DNA of 17,820 nucleotides from an uncultured Methanobrevibacter sp. (GTDB taxonomy: Archaea > Methanobacteriota > Methanobacteria > Methanobacteriales > Methanobacteriaceae): the NCBI RefSeq assembly GCF_900314695.1, contig NZ_OMWD01000046.1, forward strand, positions 1 through 17,820, given 5' to 3'. Positions within the stretch are counted from its first letter, which is position 1, and each line of letters starts with the position of its first letter. A program made the translations under genes and the position numbers. The notes under the pieces were generated by a model, which ran no database searches, was not told where the DNA came from, and saw nothing but the letters and a program-made list of their open reading frames with translations. This document shows, in pieces, positions 8,774 through 16,355 of the stretch.

Positions 8774-9093
8774 ACAATATTCTTCACCATCAATGCAAAG
8801 CTCATTACCATCAATACAATAAGACTTACCATCAATTACAAGCTCATTACCATCAATACAATAAGACTTACCATCTATAACAAGCTCATTACCATCTCAA
8901 TTACAAGCTCATTACCATCAATACAATACTGTTTTCCATCTATAACAATTTCGTTACCATCAATACAATAAGACTTACCATCTATAACAAGCTCATTACC
9001 ATCAATACAATAAGATTTTCCATCAATATATAACTCATTACCATCAATGCAATATTGTTTTCCATCTATAACAATTTCGTTACCATCAATACA
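8765..9093 (-). repeat. 42-bp tandem array coding for a 14-residue Cys/IDG repeat
   Basis: About eight units of YCIDGNELVIDGKS or close variants (EIVIDGKQ, ELYIDGKS, ELCIDGEE) lie in tandem, and each unit is two 7-residue half-units sharing the IDG core. One unit (around 8881-8903) is only 23 bp instead of 42, which shifts the frame. The units are nearly identical at the DNA level, pointing to recent expansion or homogenisation. One Cys per unit, in a protein otherwise poor in Cys, is unusual. Confidence 0.92.
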
Positions 9094-11100
9094 GGTTTCC
9101 GGTCTGAAATTATAAACATCCCCAGTACCAATTGTTTTAATAGTATTGTTTGCAAAATTACAATCTTCACAAGCATATGAAAGTAAAGTAAATGTTAAAT
9201 AATCCCCTTCAGAAGTTAATTGATTATTCCACACGTCAACAAATGTTGATTCTAAAACATAAACAGCATAAGATGCCTTAGGGTCGTTTACAGAAATATT
9301 ATTGTTAATAATTCTTACACCTTGAGCCTGATTTACGAAAATTCCCCATGCATTGACTCTTTCTGCTTCCTTATTGATAATGTTTAGATTTTCAATTAAT
9401 ACATTGCCAGTAGTGACTTTAAATGTGGAATTATAAAATATAGGATTTTCACCAGTGATTTTGATACCTTTATTTATGTATATTACCTTATTATCGAATG
9501 TACCTTTAAATTTTAAAATATCACCATCATTAACCAAATCAGTCAAACCACCATTTGCATTGATATATTCATCAAAATTAGATGGTGTGATTGTTAAAGT
9601 GGTACCTTTATAAATATAAGTTGGTTTTGAAGTATCAATAACACCTGCAGGAGTGTGAATATCTTTTCCAAATACATTATTAGACTGAACATCAATATCA
9701 GAAGTGTTAGCTTGAACACCACTTGCATCAATTGCAACCTTATTACCAGTTCTAACTGTGTTTCCAATAATATTAACATTAGAAGGCATTCTTCTGGAAC
9801 TTAATTTTTCGATTAAAATTCCAACACCAGAATCAGAAGTAACAACATTATTTTCAATCAAAAGACCAGAACCTTCATCTTTTTCATAAATTCCAGATCC
9901 AAATTCTGTGAAAACAGTATTATTTCTAATTACAACATTTGAACCGGCAGCAACAATACCCCTACCTGCTTTTGTTACATTCACCCAATTGTTTTCTACA
10001 ATGGAATTATCAATAACGGTTATTCCTGCACCAGTTGATATTATTTTACAATCAATAATAGTGTTATTTTTAACAATTGCACCGTAAGATCCTACAATTG
10101 CATACTCCCCACCAGTTTCAACGCCAAGGTGGTTGTAATCAGCACCTGTGATATTTCTAATAATATTGTCTGTGAAAATATTACCATAACCGGAAGAAGA
10201 AATACCTCTATAACCTCTAATAACCTTATTAGCTTTAATTGTATTATTGTTACCCATGATTTGAATGGTATAACTCCATGAAGTAGGTAAAACATCCTTA
10301 TTGCACATTACAGTATTATTATAAATAACATTGAAATTAGAAAGACCTCCTTTTATAGGGCCACCATCATAACTAGACAGGTAAATACCATTAGCATCAT
10401 CAACTTCCACTTTATTATTAGCAATGTAGTTATAATGAGAACCACTTACAAGCAGTGTTGGAGTGGATCTTGTACCATGACCATATGTAATACCGTATGT
10501 CTTTAAGTCATTGTCAGTTACATTATTATGGTTAGCACCATTTGCAACACAAATTGCATAAGAAGCCCTTCCAGTATTTTTTATAGTACAACCATCAATT
10601 ACACAATTGCTTGCTGAGTTTAAAAATATACCGTAAGTCTCAGCTTTTGTATTTGCAATATTAAGGTGTGATATTGAACTTCCAGAAGCACCGCTTAACA
10701 GTGAAATCATAGAATTTTTCATGTTATTTGAAGAAGTTCCCACAACATTGATTTTTTTATTGAAAATAAAATTCTTTGATGAAAAATTTCCATCCAAATT
10801 AATTGTATCTCCTTCATTTACCTTTGAAGATACCAAATTACCCTTTAAATCAAAATATTGATTATAATTCGCATCATTTATTGTATGTGAAGAAGATTCC
10901 AACTGATTTTGTGAATCTTCTACCGTTAAAACATCATTAGAATTATGATTAATATTAACATCAGAAGATACTTCAACAGCATCATAAATAGCTTCATTAC
11001 TTACAGCATTAGTTTCATTTAAATTTTCCACAGCGCTAACCGCACCAATTGAAACCAATAAAAGCAATAAAACTAAACAAATATTAATTTTTTTACTCAT
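8875..11100 (-). CDS. 5' fragment of a frameshifted adhesin-like gene: signal peptide, beta-helix, IDG repeats
   Basis: The start is placed at ATG 11100 (MSKKINIC), served by GAGGT (11110-11106) five bases before it; an ATG five codons upstream overlaps this site and is rejected. The product is 741 aa. A Lys-rich n-region and a Leu/Val core ending at about VSAVEN form a signal peptide. After an Asn/Ser-rich stretch, residues about 85-470 and 530-670 form parallel beta-helix (motifs such as IKNTG, NNTI, GIYLSS). An ALP-type segment DxxNYNQYFDLKGNLVS precedes the helix, and a similar NFDEYINANGGL segment precedes the second block. The fragment then enters the IDG repeats and, after the extra GA, ends in EMVMSLL and a TAG. 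Without the downstream Ig-like, Lys-rich stalk the protein would have no evident means of wall retention and would probably be shed. Confidence 0.87.
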   Translation of the reverse strand: MSKKINICLVLLLLLVSIGAVSAVENLNETNAVSNEAIYDAVEVSSDVNINHNSNDVLTVEDSQNQLESSSHTINDANYNQYFDLKGNLVSSKVNEGDTINLDGNFSSKNFIFNKKINVVGTSSNNMKNSMISLLSGASGSSISHLNIANTKAETYGIFLNSASNCVIDGCTIKNTGRASYAICVANGANHNNVTDNDLKTYGITYGHGTRSTPTLLVSGSHYNYIANNKVEVDDANGIYLSSYDGGPIKGGLSNFNVIYNNTVMCNKDVLPTSWSYTIQIMGNNNTIKANKVIRGYRGISSSGYGNIFTDNIIRNITGADYNHLGVETGGEYAIVGSYGAIVKNNTIIDCKIISTGAGITVIDNSIVENNWVNVTKAGRGIVAAGSNVVIRNNTVFTEFGSGIYEKDEGSGLLIENNVVTSDSGVGILIEKLSSRRMPSNVNIIGNTVRTGNKVAIDASGVQANTSDIDVQSNNVFGKDIHTPAGVIDTSKPTYIYKGTTLTITPSNFDEYINANGGLTDLVNDGDILKFKGTFDNKVIYINKGIKITGENPIFYNSTFKVTTGNVLIENLNIINKEAERVNAWGIFVNQAQGVRIINNNISVNDPKASYAVYVLESTFVDVWNNQLTSEGDYLTFTLLSYACEDCNFANNTIKTIGTGDVYNFRPETCIDGNEIVIDGKQYCIDGNELYIDGKSYCIDGNELVIDGKSYCIDGNEIVIDGKQYCIDGNELVIEMVMSLL

Positions 11101-11125
11101 ATTATACCTCATCAAATTTTAATTG

Positions 11126-11147
11126 AAAGTTTGATAAAACAAACTTT
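11126..11147 (-). promoter_or_regulatory. Inverted repeat in the leader of the split adhesin gene
   Basis: AAAGTTTG (11126-11133) and CAAACTTT (11140-11147) form a perfect 8-bp stem with a 6-base loop, 16 bases upstream of the ribosome binding site. It could be an operator half-site pair or a leader hairpin. It has no T-tract in the direction of transcription that would make it a terminator. Confidence 0.4.
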
Positions 11148-11187
11148 AAAAATTTTCTATTATAATATAATCTATGACAAAATACAA

Positions 11188-11195
11188 TATTTAAA
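11188..11195 (-). promoter_or_regulatory. Putative TATA box of the split adhesin gene
   Basis: TTTAAATA on the minus strand, about 88 bases before the ATG. It predicts transcription from near 11163 and a leader of about 60 bases that includes the inverted repeat at 11126-11147. Confidence 0.4.
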
Positions 11196-11201
11196 AATTA
11201 C

Positions 11202-11244
11202 TATAAAATAAAAAAAAAGTTGATGATTAATTTAATAATCATCA
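11202..11244 (-). terminator. Terminator of the CobN-like gene
   Basis: TGATGATTA (11221-11229) pairs over 9 bp with TAATCATCA (11236-11244). On the minus strand it is followed by CTTTTTTTTTATTTTAT. The TAA stop (11234-11232) lies in the 6-base loop, so the last codons (DDYDDY) form one arm of the stem. Confidence 0.75.
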
Positions 11245-14200
11245 TAATCATCTTTACTATCTCTAGCATAACCAACCAAGAAAATTGCAATTAAAATAAT
11301 TACAGCAATTATAACAAATATTGGCATGCTTGATTCTGCAGAACTTGAAGCAGATTTAGCAACAGATTGTTCTGAAATCTCATATGATTTAGCTCCACCA
11401 GCACTTTCACCACCAGAAGATGCATCCTGTGAGCTAGAAGAGTCAGCTGCTGATTTTGCATCACCAGATTGTGAAGCATCATTACCTACAGAAGTTTGAC
11501 CTCCACTGTTAGACCCATCAGATTGTGATTGTTGTGATGTGGAATTTGTTAAAACATTAGCATTTTGATTTCCTTTTTCACCATTTTCAGAGCCTTGGCC
11601 TTGATTTCCTTCAGCACCTTGTTTATCAGTTTCCTTATCCATTTGATATAATGGATCTGTTTCGGTTGCCTGAGCTAAAATTTCTGCAAATTTTTGTTTT
11701 TGTGCAGGAGTTAAAGAACTTAACTGAATAATTTCAGAGTTCCATGCAAGGTTTTTACAAGTGTGGTGACAACATGCAACACCATACTCAATTACACTTT
11801 GCATGTAAGAATCGACTAACTTTTGAACAGTACTTGCATCTCCATCCCAAAGTCCTTGTTGAGCCATATAAACCATCCAAGCAAGTGTGGATTGAGAACC
11901 TGCTGCTAACGTATTACTGTTAACACCAGAATTTATTTTAAGTACAGTATCAGCCAATTGATTACCCAATTCTTTATTTAATTTTTCTCCGCCCAAAACG
12001 GTTGTTGCATAGAAATTCTGGAATCTGGAAGCATATGCATTCATACCTGCAGGAGTTTTAACTAAAGGATCATAGTATTGTGGATTTAAAAGAATGCTAC
12101 GAACTTCGAATTCCAATTCTTCCTGATAAGTTCTTGAAACATATTTATTTTTGTTCCTAATATCAAAGAAAGCAGTATCAGGCTTATCTTTACCTGATTT
12201 TTCTTTCAATACATTAGCTGCATTATATAATCCACCAAACCAATCATAGTAATCATCAGAATCGAATAATCTCCAACTACTATCAAAGTTTTGAGTAATT
12301 ACATCCACATTATCAAGCAAATACTTATAAACATCTTTCTGTTTATTAACTTGAATATTACCTTTTTCATCCAAAGTCCATGAATAAGATACTTTATTTA
12401 AATAAATATCCATTGCATATTCATTTACTGATGCAATACTCCAGTCTGCAGTATTAGGTATAAGATTAGACATACCAGTACCTTCTAAAACATTACCTGG
12501 AAGACCAAATAACCTATCCAAATGAGGATTTTCTGCATAATGCTTGATTACATAATTATTAGATGCATCCTCACCAGCAGCATTAACAGCTAAATTAACT
12601 GAAGTCAACATCCAAGTAATCCAATCCTTATTGTTTGTAACCATACTTACAAATACATCAATTCTAGGCCTATTAACTACAGAACCGTCATTCAATGTTA
12701 CAGTTAACTCATCAATAGGTATTTGTTCAACACCTAAAACCTTACCATTATCTGCCCAAACAGGTTTGCAACCTAATAAATACATAAATTCAGCAACACC
12801 AATACCTTCAGTTCTAGATATTTCTGTACCCCACAAGATTAATGAAGTTAATTCTGGCCATTTTCCATGCTGTTCATAGTAATTAGCCAAAAGCATATCC
12901 ACAATTCTAACAGCAGACTCATATGCTGCATGAGAAGGCATTCTGGTAGGATCAGATGCATAACCGTCATAACCAGTTGGTATTGAATCACCATAAGAAG
13001 GATCGGCAAACAGACCTGCTTTCACATATCTTCCATTTAAAGCACTTAAAATTGCATTCCATTCATTATTCCTTTGAATATTTAGAATAATCTCTTCACA
13101 GTAAAGTGTTGAATTATACAAAGAAGTTCCTTCTAAAATACCGAACTCCTTGTTTAATTCTTTAGCAGAACTTCCATTAACCAAACGTGAAGAATAATTT
13201 TTTAAGAATGATTTTAACCTGTCAGCTTCTTTGGCATACTTAAGATTGCCCTGAATATCATCATAGAATTTCAATCCACTTAATTTAGGATACAATAGCT
13301 CCAATAACTGATCATATATTTTTGTTTGAGAAGTGACAATTGTAACTACCTCTTCTGCAAGCTCATAACCAGTTAAGATCTTTCCCAAATGGTGAAGACC
13401 ATAAGTGTTAAAGTCGTTTTCCATATCATCCAAATAGATATGCAATTCGTCAATCCACTCCTGGAATGTCTCATTTTTAGACATGTTTCTGAAACCTAAG
13501 CTAGGAGCCAAATTTAAAATCTTATTCTTATAAGATTCAGCATTATTAGTTACATTTAAGCTCAATTGTTCTTTATAGTAATTGATGTAATTTTTCAATA
13601 CAGTATAATTACCATATAACTCAGATGATACCATTGCAGGAGTCATGTGAGTAATCAATAAAGCTGAACTCCTATCTCTTGCAACCATAGCCTCACCAGG
13701 GTTAGAAACAATATAAGGATATACAGTTGGAAGTAAAGTTAACTCAAATGTCCAATCTCCAGGGAATGCACCCAAGTTAATACCAGGCAACCATTCTAGA
13801 GTTCCGTGAGTACCCATTGAAACAATAGCATTCATTTTTGCGGTTTTATCCAACCATTTATAAAATGCAACATATTGTTGATGCGGAGGAATGGTTAAAC
13901 TGTGATAATCTTGAACCTCTTCCCAACCTCTACTAGGTTGGAAAGTGATGAATACATTACCAAACCATACACCAGGAATTACAATATACTTATTTTTATA
14001 AACCATTGCCGGACCTAAACCGTCTTTCCAGTAGGAAATCATCTGATTAAACAATTCATCTTTAACATCTGCTGTTAACTTTTCGAAGTCGTTTAATGAA
14101 ATCAATTGATGATGTTCCATCAAATAATCCCAATTCTCTTCGACATAAGTGTTTAATAACCCTTTTGCCCAAGAACCTTTATTGTTCATGTCAAATATTA

Positions 14201-16106
14201 TTTGAGTTAAATTATGCAATGAAAGCAAGTTATGACGAGTTTTATTAATTAAATATGAATCTTTAGCATTTATAATCCATTGGAATGTATTATTTACTGC
14301 ATTTGAAAATTCAAAGTCCCCTCCAATATCGTAACCTTGCATATATAATTGATAAAGCAATTCAAAAGTACTGTTGAAAACATCCAAATAGGAAGCGCCG
14401 ATTTCAGCTTTTCCAGGAGGATAGTTATACAACATGATAGCCACTTTTTTATCGGAATTATTTAAATCATGCAAATCAGCCCATTTGCAGTTTAATTTAA
14501 CCATCTTATCTACACCTTCTTGGATAACATGAGACTTACCAAAAACATCTACATAAGACAAAGCAACCTGACCAAATACTCCTTCGAAACTTGGATATGT
14601 AACCATGAATGTCCATTCGACTTGAGGACCTAATTCACTGAGATAGCTGTATTCAGAAATTTCAACAATTCCTTTCAATACATGCAAATCTATATCAGTT
14701 AAATCTGGTTCAGCAGTACCATTAGCATAATCTAAAGACCAACTACATAATGAATTAACTGCAGATATACCAACAGATGAAATTGAAGCAATCTTATTCA
14801 AAATTGAAGACATAGGAGGCTGAGTTCCAGTTTTAAATACATTAAAAGCTGGCCTACCATTAGCTTCATAACCTCTGATAAGTGCATCAGCAACTTCTTC
14901 ACCACCATAGTAAGAAGCGATAGCTATGAATGATTTTTTTGGACCAAAATTAGCAATATAATCTTTTTCAAATTTCTTGAACAAAGCTGTCGGATCCAAT
15001 ACATTAGTTAACCATACAACATAATTTTCAGTCATCCAATTTAAACTACCGTCAGAACTGTGAGTATAACCTGGATTTTCGCGAATCCATTGATTAATTA
15101 ATTTTCCTTCAGGAACTAATGTATACAAACCTAAATCAGGATGATAAAAACCACATTCAGGAGACATCAATGGAGCATTTTTTTCATCCAGAGTAGGGTC
15201 AGAATATTTTTTAGGGTTAATCAAATGTTTTACATAATTCAGATAATTTTTCATATTATTTTGCAAAATATCTGATTCTGCAATATCCCTAGCCTGGAAA
15301 TATGAGCCTATATAAGTGTTCTCAATAGTATCAAAAGTATTGTTAGCTGCTGAAGCTCCTACAATATGAATTCCAGTATTGTTCAAAATTTGTTTTGAAA
15401 ATACACTGAAAGTATATGCAACATTATATTTTGCATTAGCCGGAGACCTCGCAAGAAGTTCTTTTAAGTATTGAGCTGTCAAAACACTGTAAGCAGATTC
15501 TGAAAACATGTCAATATGCATATAATTAGCATATTCCACTAACCACGCACGAGATTTATCAAAATCAGTTGTACTGATGTATGCAATCCTCCTTGACATA
15601 TTCATCAGCAAATCAACTTTCTCATTGTGAGAGTTATAATCCACTAACAACAATATATCTGGAACAAACATTATTCCCTTAATATCTACAGTACCGCTTT
15701 TTTTAGTGAAATCAACAACGTACTTTTGGGGTTCATAAGTTAAATAAGAAACCTCTAAAGAATATTTAGAAGAACCTAAGTTTTTAATAACTGCATTACC
15801 CTTTGAATCAGTTTTAACAGTTGACACCACATTATCTGAGGAGTCATAAACCTTGATTGTAGCACCCTTTAAATTAAATCCGTCTTCACTCCATGTTTTG
15901 CCAGTTTCGTTATAAGAATCCATTACATTAACAACATTAATTACATTATTACCTGCTGTTAGTATTTGTTCATCTGATTTCGAAGACTGGGTGTCTGGAA
16001 TGTCTTGAAGTTGAACAACATCATCCAAATTATCAGTAGTACCTACAATATCAGATACTGTTTCATTATTCCCTGCAAATACTGTGCTTATAGAAAACAA
16101 AAGCAT
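11232..16106 (-). CDS. Extracytoplasmic, membrane-anchored CobN/Mg-chelatase H-family protein
   Basis: Coordinates use the first ATG (1,624 aa); the likely start is ACG at 16154, after GGAGGTG and a 5-base spacer, adding 16 residues (KKLDNR n-region) that complete a signal peptide ending FA-GN. Residues about 70-140 are a small Ig-like/carboxypeptidase-regulatory fold (GATIKVYDSSDN, TDSKGNA). The CobN core runs from about 145 to 1465: PECGFYHPDLG near 330; GTHGTLEWLPG with His767 and Glu771; YPYIVSNPGEA near 800; GYDGYASDP near 1042; WGTEISRTEG near 1092; RIDVFVSM near 1148; YDWFGG near 1288; and ACCHHTCKN near 1445. A Ser/Gly/Gln/Asn-rich linker (about 1490-1590), one membrane helix (1594-1612) and a short acidic tail follow. 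Cytosolic CobN inserts cobalt during corrin synthesis with CobS/CobT; an exported copy cannot reach ATP or those partners, so a tetrapyrrole- or metal-binding role outside the cell is inferred. Intact. Confidence 0.88.
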   Translation of the reverse strand: MLLFSISTVFAGNNETVSDIVGTTDNLDDVVQLQDIPDTQSSKSDEQILTAGNNVINVVNVMDSYNETGKTWSEDGFNLKGATIKVYDSSDNVVSTVKTDSKGNAVIKNLGSSKYSLEVSYLTYEPQKYVVDFTKKSGTVDIKGIMFVPDILLLVDYNSHNEKVDLLMNMSRRIAYISTTDFDKSRAWLVEYANYMHIDMFSESAYSVLTAQYLKELLARSPANAKYNVAYTFSVFSKQILNNTGIHIVGASAANNTFDTIENTYIGSYFQARDIAESDILQNNMKNYLNYVKHLINPKKYSDPTLDEKNAPLMSPECGFYHPDLGLYTLVPEGKLINQWIRENPGYTHSSDGSLNWMTENYVVWLTNVLDPTALFKKFEKDYIANFGPKKSFIAIASYYGGEEVADALIRGYEANGRPAFNVFKTGTQPPMSSILNKIASISSVGISAVNSLCSWSLDYANGTAEPDLTDIDLHVLKGIVEISEYSYLSELGPQVEWTFMVTYPSFEGVFGQVALSYVDVFGKSHVIQEGVDKMVKLNCKWADLHDLNNSDKKVAIMLYNYPPGKAEIGASYLDVFNSTFELLYQLYMQGYDIGGDFEFSNAVNNTFQWIINAKDSYLINKTRHNLLSLHNLTQIIFDMNNKGSWAKGLLNTYVEENWDYLMEHHQLISLNDFEKLTADVKDELFNQMISYWKDGLGPAMVYKNKYIVIPGVWFGNVFITFQPSRGWEEVQDYHSLTIPPHQQYVAFYKWLDKTAKMNAIVSMGTHGTLEWLPGINLGAFPGDWTFELTLLPTVYPYIVSNPGEAMVARDRSSALLITHMTPAMVSSELYGNYTVLKNYINYYKEQLSLNVTNNAESYKNKILNLAPSLGFRNMSKNETFQEWIDELHIYLDDMENDFNTYGLHHLGKILTGYELAEEVVTIVTSQTKIYDQLLELLYPKLSGLKFYDDIQGNLKYAKEADRLKSFLKNYSSRLVNGSSAKELNKEFGILEGTSLYNSTLYCEEIILNIQRNNEWNAILSALNGRYVKAGLFADPSYGDSIPTGYDGYASDPTRMPSHAAYESAVRIVDMLLANYYEQHGKWPELTSLILWGTEISRTEGIGVAEFMYLLGCKPVWADNGKVLGVEQIPIDELTVTLNDGSVVNRPRIDVFVSMVTNNKDWITWMLTSVNLAVNAAGEDASNNYVIKHYAENPHLDRLFGLPGNVLEGTGMSNLIPNTADWSIASVNEYAMDIYLNKVSYSWTLDEKGNIQVNKQKDVYKYLLDNVDVITQNFDSSWRLFDSDDYYDWFGGLYNAANVLKEKSGKDKPDTAFFDIRNKNKYVSRTYQEELEFEVRSILLNPQYYDPLVKTPAGMNAYASRFQNFYATTVLGGEKLNKELGNQLADTVLKINSGVNSNTLAAGSQSTLAWMVYMAQQGLWDGDASTVQKLVDSYMQSVIEYGVACCHHTCKNLAWNSEIIQLSSLTPAQKQKFAEILAQATETDPLYQMDKETDKQGAEGNQGQGSENGEKGNQNANVLTNSTSQQSQSDGSNSGGQTSVGNDASQSGDAKSAADSSSSQDASSGGESAGGAKSYEISEQSVAKSASSSAESSMPIFVIIAVIILIAIFLVGYARDSKDDYDDY

Positions 16107-16151
16107 TATTGAAATAATTAATGCGAATAATAGCCTATTATCTAGTTTTTT

Positions 16152-16166
16152 CGTATTTTCACCTCC
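16152..16166 (-). promoter_or_regulatory. Strong ribosome binding site with ACG at the start position (CobN-like gene)
   Basis: GGAGGTG (16166-16160) is followed by AAAAT and then ACG (16154-16152), in frame with the first ATG at 16106. This is the strongest Shine-Dalgarno match in the window, yet no ATG, GTG or TTG stands at the normal distance in this frame. The ATG at 16106 is 53 bases away. Confidence 0.62.
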
Positions 16167-16210
16167 TTTTATACCTTTATAACAAACATAGCAACATCGA
16201 TTAAGATTTA

Positions 16211-16257
16211 CTATAAGTTTAAGTTTGACTTGAAAACATATAAAACTTACTAAAGTT
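16211..16257 (-). promoter_or_regulatory. Putative promoter of the CobN-like gene
   Basis: A minus-strand TATA-like box (TTTTATATG, 16245-16237) lies about 80 bases before the ribosome binding site, predicting a leader of roughly 60 bases. Just upstream of it is the short inverted repeat AACTT-ACTA-AAGTT (16244-16257). A second TATA candidate (AACTTATAG) lies near 16211-16219. The element lies in the divergent spacer shared with the DUF1002 gene. Confidence 0.4.
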
Positions 16258-16302
16258 AATTATAGTTAGCATTCAATAAAAATTGTCATAATATGAGATA
16301 AA

Positions 16303-16310
16303 TTTAAATA
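16303..16310 (+). promoter_or_regulatory. Putative TATA box of the DUF1002 gene
   Basis: TTTAAATA, 46 bp before the ATG at 16356. Normal archaeal spacing puts the transcript start near 16330-16335, so the in-frame ATG at 16329 would be outside the mRNA or at its very end. This supports the later start. Confidence 0.5.
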
Positions 16311-16355
16311 CTTAATAAAATAAATAAAATGTGCTATTATATAAGAGGTGATAAT

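Larger units (their letters stand above)
6515..11100 (-). pseudogene. Composite: one adhesin-like gene broken by a +2 (GA) frameshift at 8895-8898
   Basis: The two flanking frames meet in the same repeat family. The minus-strand sequence GTAATT-GAGA-TGGTAATGAG differs from an in-frame repeat junction by one extra GA. Removing it leaves 4,584 bases, exactly 1,528 codons, giving one 1,527-residue protein: signal peptide, beta-helix, IDG-repeat linker, second beta-helix and Ig-like stalk. Both halves keep clean coding sequence, one shared promoter side and one shared terminator. It may be a recent pseudogene, a phase-off allele or a sequencing error; the sequence alone cannot decide. Confidence 0.8.

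Noticed and set aside
8881..8903. Programmed ribosomal frameshift joining the two adhesin fragments
   Set aside because: The junction (GTAATTGAGATGG) has no slippery heptamer or clear downstream structure; a GA duplication is the simpler explanation.
8738..8971. Plus-strand reading frame with a repetitive Thr/Ile-rich product
   Set aside because: It is the antisense of the 42-bp array; its regularity comes from the coding repeat on the other strand and it has no ribosome binding site.
8765..9093. Regular short repeats resembling a CRISPR array
   Set aside because: The units are contiguous, with no unique spacers, translate in frame as YCIDGNELVIDGKS, and no cas gene is nearby.
11101..11115. 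Upstream ATGs (MMRYN) for the split adhesin
   Set aside because: They overlap the GAGGT ribosome binding site of the ATG at 11100 and spoil the signal-peptide start.
12631..12879. Plus-strand frame inside the CobN-like gene
   Set aside because: It is antisense to conserved CobN motifs and has no ribosome binding site.
16329..16355. Upstream ATG giving a nine-residue longer DUF1002 protein
   Set aside because: It lacks a ribosome binding site, lies at or before the predicted transcript start, and the GAGGTG site fits the ATG at 16356.
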